Source: Botrytis cinerea B05.10 (lineage: Eukaryota > Ascomycota > Leotiomycetes > Helotiales > Sclerotiniaceae). Taken from it: a DNA stretch of 64,000 nt. A program made the translations under genes and the position numbers. The notes under the pieces are model-generated. The model was given only the letters and a program-made list of their open reading frames with translations, searched no databases and was not told the DNA's origin. Every line of letters begins with the position of its first letter. Positions within the stretch are counted from its first letter, which is position 1. This document shows, one piece after another, positions 23,101 through 34,929 of the stretch. The stretch covers positions 2,728,001-2,792,000 of the forward strand of contig NC_037311.1 of assembly GCF_000143535.2 (NCBI RefSeq), written 5' to 3'.

Positions 23101-25234
23101 AAGTCGTCAAGTCACCATATCACAAAAACACTAAAAATTGGTGGAATAGTAAATTCTCTAAAGTGTTTTCGCAAAGAAATCCTCCCGACATGTTCCAGTG
23201 TCAAATGTCGTTATTTTAAACACCCGCAAAGTGGTTTAGTTCAAAAACCTCATTATTATTCATCCATCCAGCCCTGAAAACACAAGTATGAAGGAAATAA
23301 GGAAAACATGAAGGTAGTAAAAGAAAAGACGATTATTAAAAAGGCCCCTAATGGGTACGAAGATAAGAGGATATGAGTAGAATGTGCGTTTTTGAACTGA
23401 AATATCATGGTAAACGTCTCATAAAACCAGAAATTTCCGTCGCCGTTGTTGGTGTGGGAATGAAACATCTGGTGCTAAACGTCTGAGGTAGATGGGAACC
23501 GACTTCTTTGTTCTTTGTGTCAAGAAGGAGAAATGATGTGCAACACCAGACCAGTGTCTGAAAGAAGCTGTCAATGAAACGAATACCATCGTAAAAAATT
23601 GAAATCGTAACCATGAAGAGCTGGATCGAAGGGAGGTATTGGTGATATGGTAGGACGTTAGATCGAAGATGACAGGTATCAGACCAATGTATCAATCTCT
23701 CATGAATATTGCCGAAGTAAGATGGGTGTTGATGGATGATAGATCATAGATGGATGATGTTGAAGTACCAATTCCTGCTGAGCATTAATAGCGTGTTGTC
23801 CAGAGATGAAGAGGCATGTGGTATGAAAAAGACCAATCCCAGGCGCACAACGAAGCAGTTCCATCCAGCGACAGCAAGATTAGTACGTAGATCGCACCAG
23901 AGTGCAGAGAACAATCATGAATGCCATCTAACGACGAAGGAATCGAAATGAAAGGTGTCCCAAAGCCGAGTGGGTGACAGCGGTGAAGCATCCAGAGACG
24001 AAGAGGTGTATGATACATAGCGTCTCATACCAGTAAAAGGTTCAAGAATTACCATCCAGCAAGAAGAAGATAGATTCGAGCGAGATCTTAGCCAGAATTG
24101 GACATCAATGGCATGTTAACTGAAGAATAGAGAATGAACCATAAGTAAAGTCCATTCACGATCCAACCAGTACAAAGTATCCAGCCCAGAGACGATGAAA
24201 AAGGTATTCGAGAGTATGACCACGAAAGCTACATTGATGTAGTTTCAGCCAAAGATAACACGATGGTGATGAATGAACCTAGTCTCCATGCAATGAAGGT
24301 ATCATACCCACCCCAAATACAACAATACGAGTCGTTGAGAACATCAACACCAGATTACCATTAGGACGATTCAACCCAAATTATGCTGAATGATTATGCA
24401 TTTAAGCCGAATCCCAATGTAATGAACCACCAACTGCCAGCCAAAAGAATCGAGATAGCAGTCAATTCAGTCTGAACACCAAAATAGCATCGAAGAGATT
24501 CAAATCGAATGATTCCGGATAGTGATGCATGATCTATGAACAGCACCAAGAAATTTGAAGAATGCCGGCCGAAAATATCGAGATAGTAGGCGATGATTCA
24601 TCTAGATGGAGCTGGTGTATGAAGGATGTTGACCAATGTATCCACGACGAGTTGTGGTTGATGTAGAAGGTACGTTGAATGTTTGACGGATAAAGCAGGA
24701 TGAATGAAGGGGTAGGCGACGATTGGCGACGATTGATGAAGGGGTTGATCATTAATGAAGAGGTCGAAGATGAATGAAGGGTTATGTCAATGGAGTAAAA
24801 CATCCATGTATTAGAAAGCCCAAAAAAGTAGAATTTTCCGAACTAATCGTGAGAAAGTGGTATGCACAAGGCAAAACTGTCAAATAGAAGCCATAAAATG
24901 ACATCTAGGAGTAAAAACCGTGTAGTAAAGTCAAATGATAGGTATGCAATCAGCAAAAGAATATCATCTACACCTTGAAGTGAAAGCCAGGAGGTAAAAC
25001 CAGTAGTAAAAGCCAAAGTAGTGCATCATTCGGTAAGTAACATAGTAGAAAGGCATGTTTAAAGTCGCAAACTCAGCCAAAAATCCGAAACACAGGTGAA
25101 AACTGTCCATGAAGAAGCTTCAAAACTTCCTTCCCATGATGACAGGAAGGATGTTCCAAGTAAGTATCCAGAAATAACACCCTGAGAAATCAAGATTCAA
25201 GGCTTAAAATTGACCCAATGCCTTCTAAAATACC
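20156..25234. other. 5-kb intergenic region, microsatellite-rich in its left half
   Basis: From 20156 to about 22200 the sequence is dominated by simple repeats: a GAGAGGG tract, TGGA repeats, TATATA near 20990, an ATTTCC array at 21365-21468, a G-run near 21680 and GGGAT repeats near 21760. From 22200 to 25200 the composition is more even, but open frames are short and without motifs. The region before 25235 is the 3' flank of the minus-strand Gln/Gly-rich gene. I see no supported gene. Confidence 0.5.
21365..21468. repeat. hexanucleotide microsatellite (CCATTT)n, about 17 copies
   Basis: A near-perfect head-to-tail hexamer array. Because the unit is a multiple of three and has no stop, every frame across it stays open (Met-Glu, Gly-Asn or Phe-His dipeptide runs); these frames are not evidence of genes. 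Confidence 0.97.
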
Positions 25235-26428
25235 CTAATAACCACGACGAACGAAGACAGTGACCTTCCAGTACATCCCATGAACAGGACACTCGAGGAT
25301 CTTGTAAGATCGTCGCTTGTGCCACAAGCCCTCTGGATTCTCTTGGTGCTGGATGAAGCCCCAACGCTCTCCATTGATGATCTGCATGCCCTCTCGAATG
25401 AGTTGAGCACCAATATCTGGTGCGGAAGTCAAAGTATTCTGACCTCTAGCCCAGAGAGGAACCTCGAGCTGAACTGGCCAGTAGTACCATATAAGCTCCA
25501 TGTTGTCCCTGGATTTAGGGCCACCAGTGGAGGTGGAGACGGCAGTGTTAGGATAGGGATTCATGTACGATGGGTATTGGTAGGCATTGAAGCCTTGATA
25601 ATTTGGCATTCCATACTGAAAAGGCTGCTGTGGAGGATCTGGACGGAAGCGTTCAAGACGAAACTTGACATTTAGCTGGAAAGTAGGACGAGGAAATCGT
25701 GGAAGAGGGATGGCGGTGTTCGGATCGATGCTGTAAGATGAGCCAGCATGCATAATAGGACCGATTATAGCCATCGAGGTGTTGCTAGGAGGGCCATTTG
25801 GGCGAGGATGTTGTTGTGCAGCATTGTTTTGAGCATAACCACCACCAGCTTGGTAGTTTCCTTGCTGATTAAAGCCAGATTGATGACTGCTACCAGTAAC
25901 AGCAGTGTAATGAGTACCAGCACCTGCAGCAGGTCCGGTTGGAGCTTGTTGCATGAAACCATGCTGTTGCTGGCCACCTTGCTGCTGGATGACTTGCTGT
26001 GCAATCTGCTGGGCATTGGTACCTTGACCATGACCCCCATGACCCCCATGACCCCCAGTAGGGGCAATTGTTTGAGATTGAGGTACATCACTAGCAAAGC
26101 AATTCGGGTGTTGATTGCGGTTAGGTACCTGGGTGTAGGAAGCCACAGTGGGATGCAAGATGTGTGCCGTAAAAAACGCCAAACGAGTGGTATATGCATG
26201 AACGCTTGGCTGAGTTGGAGCAGCAACACGCTGGCAGTTCTCGCAGCAGAAAAGAGAAGAAGCAACTTGCGTATTGTACTGAGGAGGAGGAGGGAGTAGT
26301 TGCTGTGGGGGCTGTGGAGGTTGTGGTGGCCAGTTGTTGTTTGGATTGTACCCATGTTGGGCAGGGTTCCATGCACCACCAGTCCAGCCCTGGTTACCGC
26401 CGTAACCTTGATTCTGATATGGGTCCAT
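25235..26428 (-). CDS. Gln/Gly/Pro-rich protein of unknown function, 397 aa
   Basis: A single uninterrupted frame runs from ATG 26428 to TAG 25235. The first about 210 residues are low-complexity: YQNQGYGGNQGW, a poly-Pro/Gln segment (PPQPPQPPQQLLPPPP), a Cys pair cluster (FCCENC near residue 60), three GGH units and Gln-rich stretches. The C-terminal about 190 residues look folded: PLPRFPRPTFQLNVKFRLERFRPD, an aromatic-rich stretch (NMELIWYYWPVQLEVPLWARGQN), then WGFIQHQENPEGLWHKRRSYKILECPVHGMYWKVTVFVRRGY. I do not recognise the family. The composition resembles prion-like RNA-binding tails, but no RRM or KH domain is seen. Two candidate 5'-UTR introns upstream support a real minus-strand transcription unit. 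A homolog search would likely show only close relatives. Confidence 0.75.
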   Translation of the reverse strand: MDPYQNQGYGGNQGWTGGAWNPAQHGYNPNNNWPPQPPQPPQQLLPPPPQYNTQVASSLFCCENCQRVAAPTQPSVHAYTTRLAFFTAHILHPTVASYTQVPNRNQHPNCFASDVPQSQTIAPTGGHGGHGGHGQGTNAQQIAQQVIQQQGGQQQHGFMQQAPTGPAAGAGTHYTAVTGSSHQSGFNQQGNYQAGGGYAQNNAAQQHPRPNGPPSNTSMAIIGPIMHAGSSYSIDPNTAIPLPRFPRPTFQLNVKFRLERFRPDPPQQPFQYGMPNYQGFNAYQYPSYMNPYPNTAVSTSTGGPKSRDNMELIWYYWPVQLEVPLWARGQNTLTSAPDIGAQLIREGMQIINGERWGFIQHQENPEGLWHKRRSYKILECPVHGMYWKVTVFVRRGY

Positions 26429-26501
26429 TGTAACTCGTTATGGGGGGGTTTGAAAGAGTTTTTGGGGTAGGTAGGAGCGTAGAAGATGGAGAATCAATGA
26501 G

Positions 26502-26679
26502 CTGGAGAGTATAGTAGTTAGCAAATATCCAATGATATGGCCTTATTTGACCAAAATCAACTCACTGTATGAGCGCAAAGGTAGTTCAACGATGTTGGAC
26601 CTGAAATTCAACGTCTAGAGAGTAGAATACTTAGTAAAAGGACAAAAGCAGTCCTTGTAATTGGCTAGAATGTACTCAC
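26502..26679 (-). other. two candidate 5'-UTR introns of the Gln/Gly-rich gene
   Basis: Upstream of ATG 26428 the minus strand carries two matching ACA|GTGAGT donors, at 26679 and 26565. Plausible acceptors are CTCTAG (ending 26615) and CTCCAG (ending 26502, with a GCTAAC branch site before it). The implied introns are about 65 and 64 bp. This is splice-signal evidence only. Confidence 0.45.
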
Positions 26680-29600
26680 TGTGAGGAATTTGAGGTCGAT
26701 GAACAATTAGACGTCGATTTCTAAATAGAGAACACCGTAGAAAGAAGGAATCGAGTAGAAAGAAGAAGTCTTAGTGACGAGAATGGTTGAAAGAATGTGA
26801 CTCCTTGAAGAAACACAAGGGTAGTTCAAAGACACGTTCTAGTTGAAGTATCTTGTAGTATGAGGGGCCGGGGAAGGGAAAGGAAAGGGAGGAAGGGTTC
26901 GGAAGAAGAAGAAGGAATAATGTGTAGGGAAGAAGAAATAGTAAGAAGTTTACAGATCAATGGAGAAGTTTAAATAGGAATCTTGATTGGAAATCTCAGC
27001 AAGCTAAACCGTTAACCCCGCCTCAAATCTACTCTACGGAACTTCCCCTGCCGTCCAATTCAATTGTTGGGATCAAAGAAACAGTTAATTTGCATCTAAA
27101 CTAGTAAATGATCAATATTAGAGCAGCAATGTCATACAGGGATATATTTTATGCCGCTAAAATCCATTAACAGTGTCTAAATTAGCTTTCACGCGCCACT
27201 TAATCTCCAAATGGCCTGTCATTTTAAGGCTGAGCCGCCTGAAAATCATCTAGTGGCCTGCTCTAAAGATTAATTTGACTTCTAAATGATCAATGAAACC
27301 ATTCACCTCATGAGATAAAGCAGGCTGTTTGATATCTCCATCTTAAACTACTATCCCGCTGCGATCTTTCCCAACAAAATTCTCTCCGCCGCTCTTTGAG
27401 GTCACTAGAAGCGGCGAGATGTATTTAGATCACTCAATGGCCAGTATTGTGGCTAGAAAGTCCAAAAGTGACGAATATTACTGCTCAAAAGTGCCTTAAA
27501 CTGGTGAAATGAATCATTCACTCTTTGTCATGAACCGCATTTAATCTAATCCGACCTAGCAACTTAACTAATGCTTCAATTTCGTTGAATGTGACTTTTC
27601 CATTCGCTCATGTCATGTACTGAGGTCAAAACAAGCTTTAACACGCGTCTAAATTATTCAATGGCCAATGGTAAAGCTTAGATCTGATATGATAGAATGT
27701 TTTTCGCTGCTTAAGCCGAGTCCCGAGGCTAAAATTGACACCAAATCCCCTCACGAGGCCAGAAGAACTCACTCAATACCTTAATTCTGAATAGAAAGCT
27801 TGATTACTTATATTAATGTATTAATTGCTCAGAAATGAATGTTATGAATTAATTAGATCTTAAAATTACTGTAAATATACCTAAAACTCACTTAATGACC
27901 TGTAATATACCTCGAATCCCTCTTTAGACTGCTCAGCTTAGTGAAGTAGAACTCTAAATTAGTCTTAGAAGAGTAATATTATTACTCATCTTATAATATT
28001 CTATATCTCTCTCCAACATTGAGCTAGATTAAGTTAAAATCTATCGAAAGTACTATTATCTTTGAGATTTTATCTAGCTATACACAGCTAATTAAAAATG
28101 TTATTAAAGCAAAATACAGTTTTAAATCACATCTAATTCTTCCTACATTTTTAAGAGGCCCTGCATTAGATATAATAAAAAGACAATTAGATTAAATATT
28201 CATTCATTCCATTACTAGATCATCTTTATTATACTTCCGTCGTATCAAATGACCTAAAAGACTAAACTAGATACATATACCTATATGATGAGAGCTTGAA
28301 TTTACAAATATAGATATAAAAGATATTGATATAATGAGAAATAACATAAGCTCTAATATCTTATATATAGACTCGAAGTCTCAAACTCTTTATCTTCTAG
28401 AAAAATCTTCTCTATTTAAAGTTAAAAAGATCTACTCGTCTATTTATTTTTACAAATTCTAAATAATAAGAAAAGACATAGACAAACTCTAAGCTTAGTC
28501 TTCTTGAGTATAAATCAAGCTACTTTGCAAAGTAAATATCTTCGTTTAAATATTTACAGTTTTAAATTTCTGTACAAAGAGTCTTATTAATATACATTGT
28601 CCTCTTTTCTTATAGTCTTGATATAAATATCTCTCAGTCAATACTAGTGGTCCCGATTTCCCGAAAAGGTAATTACAACTTCTTAGCGCCATCTTCAAAT
28701 CGAAATTCCTACGGCTCAAGTGTATCTCATGATCTCAATTTCAAGTTCAAGCTCACATTCCCTTTTGAGCCGCTTTAATCTGAAATTCTCTGCAAGCTTA
28801 CGAAAATTTCTCTCACAGCCTCAAATGACCTATTGTTTGTCTTCCATCCATAAACTATTCACCACTCGGCCTTCGGCATTACCCCTGACCCCATGCTCGA
28901 GTTTCTCTCAAAGAAAATTTCCTTTGGGTGAATCACCCGGGCAACTTTCAAGAAGAATTTTAAAGTCACAGCCCGTAATTCAACAAGACATGAGATGATA
29001 TTCTCAGTTCCAATGAATTTTTTGTTGAGTGAAAGAATTCAGGAACTTTCCATGGAGGGGTAAAGAATCAACCTAGGATGACTCAAGATGGGTTGAGGAA
29101 AAGCTTGTCATAGGAAACCCAGATATGTTAGGTTTCATACTCGGCAGAGATCGGGAATGGGGAGAAAGAGCTCGGGCTGATGAATTTTATTCTTGATTTG
29201 ATGGATTAATAAGCCTTTGTGTAGGGTTGTGTAAGTGACAAATTGTGGATGGAGGAAGTCATGAAGGGGGATAGAGGGGGTGACAGAAAAAGAAAGACTT
29301 GTAATGAAAATATAGAGATGATCAATATGGAAGAGACAATTCTTGTGAGAATATGATGAAAGGAATTATGTTTGGATGTTGAGGTTAGTGTTTATGCTTT
29401 TGGCTTTTCAGTTATGCCCTTGTCTGAAGTTTTGTTTTCTATCTGTCTCTTGAGGTACGCACTGCTGACTTAACTACTCATTGATCAAAATAAACTATAA
29501 TGCACAATGTTTCACTGCATGAGTCTTCTGAGATGTTTTCATTGGGATTGAATACCAAATGCAAGTTAGGAGCCTCTACGTCTGTGTATCTGGTCGCAGC

Positions 29601-30198
29601 GTGTTGTGACAATCTTTTTCCTATATATTGACACCATATTGTTACAAGCCACCTTACGAAAGACCAAACATAGCATTTGAACCATTGAATTATTCAAGCT
29701 GATCAGTGTAGGGAGTGACACGGCCAAGAGTGCAATACTATGCTACATGTCTTGCTTGCATTTTTTTTTAATGCGATTTCATATGAGCTTTTTAGAGAAT
29801 CGCCAACCTTGGATTCTGTGTGAATGAATTGAATGACTTCAATTCAATTACCACTGTAATATAGCTACTATAGTAAAGCCCTAAGCGAATACAAAAGAGA
29901 CTAGTTATTTCAATAAGTCTATATAAGACTTACTATTTTCAGTATATAGCTAGCTTTTTAGATAGAATACAATTAGATATATAGAATCTATGAAATTTAT
30001 AAGTGGTACATCTTTTATATCCTTTTTATATCAATATTAATTAATAATATTATAAATTAATCGATTTTTTTTATAACTTTATAAGCTTTTAATAAAATCA
30101 ATACTATTAAATACGCTATTTTCTTTTTATACTTTTTCAATTATATTAAAAAGATCCAATATTTTTAATAAATAAGAGAATTTCAAGTTATTAAAAAA
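26680..30198. other. AT-rich, gene-free left flank of the repeat island
   Basis: GC content falls gradually from about 27000 and the sequence becomes rich in TA and poor in CA/TG, as after RIP. Between 27080 and 27900 a loose motif of the type TCTAAAT...TCAATGGCC recurs with much decay, suggesting old repeats. A patch of more balanced sequence lies at about 28650-29050 (an unrecognised frame at 28729-28998). No gene is supported. Confidence 0.5.
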
Positions 30199-30356
30199 AC
30201 TAGCCGTCGGGGAAGAAGAATTTTTCAGACTGTGGATTCATAGAAGTTTTTTTCTTTTTTTCTTATTTTTAAGATATATAAAATTTCAATTTTAATTCTT
30301 CAATCTTTATGGGGGCCAGCCCTCAAACCCCCGATCCTCGCTACGCTCGAGACTTA
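30199..30356 (+). repeat. short dispersed repeat, copy A (SINE-like, with GC-rich 3' cassette)
   Basis: About 158 bp beginning ACTAGCCGTCGG and ending in a GC-rich cassette (GGGGGCCAGCCC ... TCGCTACGCTCGAG), followed directly by a long (AAT)n tail. It matches copy B at 49116-49270 along its full length with mainly C/T and G/A differences; the cassette alone is echoed at 54688-54732. The ends are not inverted repeats. A body with a defined end plus an A-rich satellite tail suggests a retroposon (SINE or LINE 3' end), by inference. Confidence 0.75.
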
Positions 30357-30564
<208 letters not shown>

Positions 30565-30639
30565 GTTTATAAACTTTACTAATCTCTTACTTCTAGCTTA
30601 TATAAAGATATTAGAGATGCAATTAAACTTTAAAACCTT

Positions 30640-30850
30640 AAAATCTTATAATTCTCTTTCTAATTCTCTTTCTAATTCTCTTTCAAATCTCTTTTCTAAT
30701 TCTCTTTTCTTATTCTCTTTCTAATTCTCTTCTTAATTCTCTTCCTAATTTATCTTCCTATTCTCTTCTCTTATTCTCTTTCTAATTCTCCTTTCTAATT
30801 CTCCTTTCTAATTCTCTTCCTAATTCTCTTCCTAATTCTCTTTCAAGTTC
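30640..30850. repeat. degenerate pyrimidine-rich tandem repeat (TTCTAATTCTC-like)
   Basis: About 18 imperfect units of 10-13 bases built on CTAATTCTCTTT follow the microsatellite. The function is unknown and it is probably a decayed minisatellite. Confidence 0.8.
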
Positions 30851-31644
30851 TCGCTTACATAACCTAGCAGCTTACTAATCAAGAATGCTGAGATTTTGAC
30901 CTGATAGCTTCATCGGCTGGAACAACCCTGCCCTAGCGTCGGCACATTACTTATGTCCAATCAGAAGGGGTTTTATGAATCTGCAAATATGAAAATGGCC
31001 TGCTATAGAGATATATGATTACATAATACATACATGGAGTACATTTCCACTCCTTTGCTTCTACGAATCCATGAGTCTTTCTAATTTGTACAAATGAAGG
31101 ACTGGGACCTGAGATGCGAGGATATAAGTTGTCGCGAATTCGCTAAGGAGTTGTGGCGGGTACGATATGATTACGTAAGAAATGATAAAGCGAAGTCAAA
31201 AAGAGTTCAACGCCGGAATAACCCGTCTCTAAATTTAACTTTCTTTCGAACTACAATGATTTAGGCTATATCTATACTCATTACTGCTAAAAGAATAATT
31301 TATATAATATTCAAAAATTCAACGACACTTAGAGTTATATATATTATTTCAAAAAACTAATAAAAAATACAAAGCCTATCGTTGACTAGATTATTACTAA
31401 TAATATCTAGATTAGAAGTATTAGCTATTAGGAAATAGTCCTAAGCAAAGGTAGAGGATATAGAAGCAGACCTTTATCTATATGCAAAAGTAGAATTTTG
31501 GTATTTATTGTGTAATGCGATATTTACTAGTTGAGTGGTGTACTTAGGAAAGATATTAGAGCTTAGAAATCCTGCTTCTAGATTCAACATTAGTTAGAAC
31601 ACACATTCCTAGGATCGAAGCCGGAATGCTCTCTGAGCTTCAGG

Positions 31645-32083
31645 CAGTGGTCGCAATGAGTGGGTTTCGTGGTAGTTTTCCAAAACCTATACCCGAGCCA
31701 TTATTAATGAGTAGCCAATCAAATGCCTCAATATCCAGCTATTATAAGTAGCTCAAAATATTTGTTTGTATCTATGGATATCTACGGGTTTTTACAGATT
31801 TGTAATTTATATATGTTTTATATATAAAAATTAAAGAAATTATTTATAAGATTGAAATTAATAGTGATCTTTATTATAATAGAATAAAATCTTAAACGAA
31901 TAAAGCTTATTAAATAATATTTGTATTATATATACTTTATTTGATTAATCTATAAAAATGAGATATTAATATTTAAAATTATTTATCGATTAATAGGTAT
32001 AGCTTTTTGTATTTCTTAAGTCACTTATGCCTATGGGTATCCGTAGCTAGCTGTACTACTCAAGCCACTCATTGCGATCACTG
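31645..32083. mobile_element. non-autonomous hAT-type DNA transposon (MITE), 439 bp
   Basis: Terminal inverted repeats of 19 bp: CAGTGGTCGCAATGAGTGG at 31645-31663 and the reverse complement of CAGTGATCGCAATGAGTGG at 32065-32083, with one transition between them. The element is flanked on both sides by the same 8 bases, GCTTCAGG (31637-31644 and 32084-32091). A CAGTG-type terminus and an 8-bp target duplication are hallmarks of the hAT superfamily. The interior is very AT-rich with no transposase remnant, so it depended on a partner element. Imperfect similarity between the two halves continues some way beyond the 19 bp. Confidence 0.88.
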
Positions 32084-32699
32084 GCTTCAGGTAGTTCTTT
32101 CTTATTCATGCTCTGAATATCTACCAGAATGTTCTCTGCTCCAGCTTTTCGAGTATTTCCTTTCCATAGCTTGCTCTTATAGTAATATAGCATTCATCAC
32201 TACAATCTGGAAACGTCACCTTCAATTTCCGAGAAAGGATGTGCAATTGATAGTTTGTCACGTGATGTGATCGCTCAAATCCATTCGAATACTACTGACG
32301 TATTAGATGGTGGTCATCTTTTGACGATCGCAGAATATGCATTTCTTTCTCACTATCCCACCAACGAATCTCGATCTCTCTATCATAACTCCCTCTATAC
32401 ACACACACAATTTATCAACGCCCGGCGGCTAACCCGATAGGGCAACTATTACTAATATACAAGAACATTTCTTACAGTAATTTCTTAACTCCTTGAGCCC
32501 CTATATCAGCTTTTTCTGGCTTCCGCCTTCTCTCTTCTGACTTATCTTTACGGGTTCTCGTGAGTTAGTAATGTTAGCAGGCTAGCTTGAAGGCCATTCT
32601 CCAAGTGTTCAGCGTCCTATCCTCAGCAGCTGAAGCGGTGCCTCCTGTCTACGGCACGAGGTGGTTAGTGTTAGGTAGTTGGAAAGTAGTAAAGGGCCG

Positions 32700-33045
32700 T
32701 CATTTTTGTTGCCTGTCTTCTTGCCATGGATCAGCATCAAGCCGGCTTGTGGCTATCGTAAATCTTATCGTTACTCAGACTGCTTTCATGTCAGGTCTCA
32801 AATTCTTGCCGTCCGATGATGATTTTCCTCCCAGGTAGAATGAAATGTTGTACCTGTGAATCTCTGTCCACTGAAGCATGTCTGCTCGGTGCGTAATCCA
32901 TCTTCGGCATCGGAAAGGAAGCGTTCAACAGTTTCTCTTGCTTCCCCACAGGCGCACTGCACTGATGGTGCAGCTTTAATAAGGAATAGGTACGAGTTCA
33001 ATCTCGCTATTCCCATCCTTAGCTGGGTCCAAGTAAAGAATTGAT
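32700..33045 (-). pseudogene. 3' end of a Tad-like LINE ORF2 (relic)
   Basis: On the minus strand one frame reads TQLRMGIARLNSYLFLIKAAPS.QCACGEARETVERFL, the conserved segment after the RNase H region of fungal Tad-clade LINEs. A one-base shift then continues the family pattern: FRCRRWITHRADMLQ, NISFYLGGKSSSDGKN, a stop in place of an Arg or Gln codon, and VTIRFTIATSRLDADPW before a natural-looking TGA at 32700-32702. Sequence beyond 33045 no longer fits, so the copy is 5'-truncated as is usual for LINEs. The frameshift and the stop make it dead. Confidence 0.8.
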
Positions 33046-34316
33046 TCTATATATAGGTTCGTTTGGGTTAAATACATAAAGTATTGGTTTGTCAGAATAG
33101 AATCAAGATAGGTCCGCAACGCCTATCCACACTTTCTCAGAAGATATCTTCCTTCGGAGGTTCCGCCCAGGACCAGAAGCTTTCCCTCATGCCCCTCTAC
33201 TTGTTTGCTCCCTAAGCCTACCTGATATCTCCATTGCCAGCTGCCTAATACCCTGTTGTAGACCGATACGCGCATCCGTCCTCTCGAGCCGTATAGACAG
33301 TGTCACTGTCGCTGCCATTATACGCTACGCCCCGCGGCTTGTGCACCGTTTCGCGTTACCTTGCCAGATCTCTCCTGCACAACAAGGCCGACTGTATCTT
33401 GCAAGCTTTGCTGTGTCTTAACCCCTAGCCAGGCAGCGAAAAACACAGCGTTTCTGGCTCACTAACCAAAGTGTCCTTGTACAACCCTCCCTCCCAATGT
33501 ATAGTTTGTAGCCACGTAATGAATCGACTCGAGACGCATCGGATGCGCCGGATTAGAGTTGAGAGATGCCGTGGCGCCTAATAAGAGCATTGTTATCCCG
33601 TGTTATCGTCCTGGGGCCCGTCTCTAAGGAGACTCTTCTGTGGAATCCGCAGAAACCTCCACATCATGTCCCTCTGCACACGCAACAATGTTTATTAGAC
33701 CTCTCGTAAACCCTTCGTAGTCGCTCTCTCCCCCTTTGCATCCTCCGCTGGACTCAAGAAGACGCTAGTCATCGCATCCCACATTGGATTACAATGATTT
33801 ACGAAATCGGCTTGTTCCCAAATTAGCTCCCCCGGATTCTCAGTGCACGAACTCTCCACCGCTTTGGCGTACTGCGATCTATGCCCCGGAACGGATCTTG
33901 CCCTCGTCTGGGTCCATCCGTCAATTCAACAACCTGATACTTCAGGCCAGACTTTATCATCCTTATCTCGTATATCCACTAATCGCATTTGATTTATCAT
34001 TTGCTCTGGTTTCTCTCTCTTTTCTTATCTGTACGCGTACTATTCTTCCGGCAGCAGAATCTGATTGGTATACGGATACGTCACTGTACTAGTTATGCAC
34101 TAAGGGTGCAGGCGGCATGGGGTGGCGGAGCTGAACGTGGGCTAATCGTCTGCATGAGACCATCAAGTGCGATACCCCATCGCTGGCTAGACACATTAGA
34201 ATGACTGAATGGAGGAATACTAGATAGCAGAATTCTCGAAGTAGAAATAAAGAGAAAAACCGACTGCATGGAGCAATAAAAGTGTAAAAGTGTCTGTGTT
34301 AGGGGGTACTTAAGCA
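33046..34316. other. gap of normal GC content without a recognised gene
   Basis: This stretch has higher GC than its surroundings and little RIP decay. It may be relic host sequence or 5' parts of old elements. A 102-codon frame at 33784-34092 has a hydrophobic C-terminal part but no family features. A hairpin-forming stretch (GGAATAG ... CTATTCC) lies just before this gap, at about 32981-33012. Confidence 0.35.
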
Positions 34317-34321
34317 CTTAT

Positions 34322-34897
34322 TGTTATGACGGATTAGTAACAGGCTGTAGAATCACCAACGTATAGGCTATAATGGTATTATAGGCCTTAGTGATTCAGC
34401 TACAGTATACTAGAGAACACTAGGCACCCAAGGAAAGCCTCAGACATGTATATAATATTAGTTATAGAATATCCTAGAATCTTAGGATACAATTCCTAGA
34501 ATAATAGATCCTAGAAAATATCGAATATAACTTTATAAACTTTTTACAAAGTTATATTAATAAGATTCTAAGGGATTAGCTTTAGGATAAAACAATAAGC
34601 TAGAATATTAAAAGTCATGGGATTAATATTCTGTAATAGACAGCTTAGGAATGATAGTATTCCAAAAACGACCAGCTATCCCAACTGTCCAAATGAAACG
34701 AAGATTTATATAAAGAAATGAGTTTCATTATAATATAAAGCTTTGTATTTAAAACAATAATTATTAGTTTCATTATTATAATTATAAGAATTGCAATTAA
34801 TTATAATCTTATCAAATTCCTATTTGAAATCTAATCTAAATTATTTCAAAAGATCTCTAGATATTTCCATATAACCCTAGAAACAGTTCCTATAACA
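34322..34897 (+). repeat. 5' LTR of the Gypsy element
   Basis: A 576-bp LTR with TG...CA ends, preceded by CTTAT. It aligns with the 3' LTR over its whole length, and differences by eye are mostly transitions. Confidence 0.95.
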
Positions 34898-34929
34898 TTT
34901 TGAGTATTATTTCTATTTCAAATATCGAT

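Noticed and set aside
32981..33012. tRNA T-arm-like hairpin (GGAATAG ... CTATTCC)
   Set aside because: It lies inside the LINE relic's coding sequence, its loop has the wrong size, and no other tRNA arms are present.
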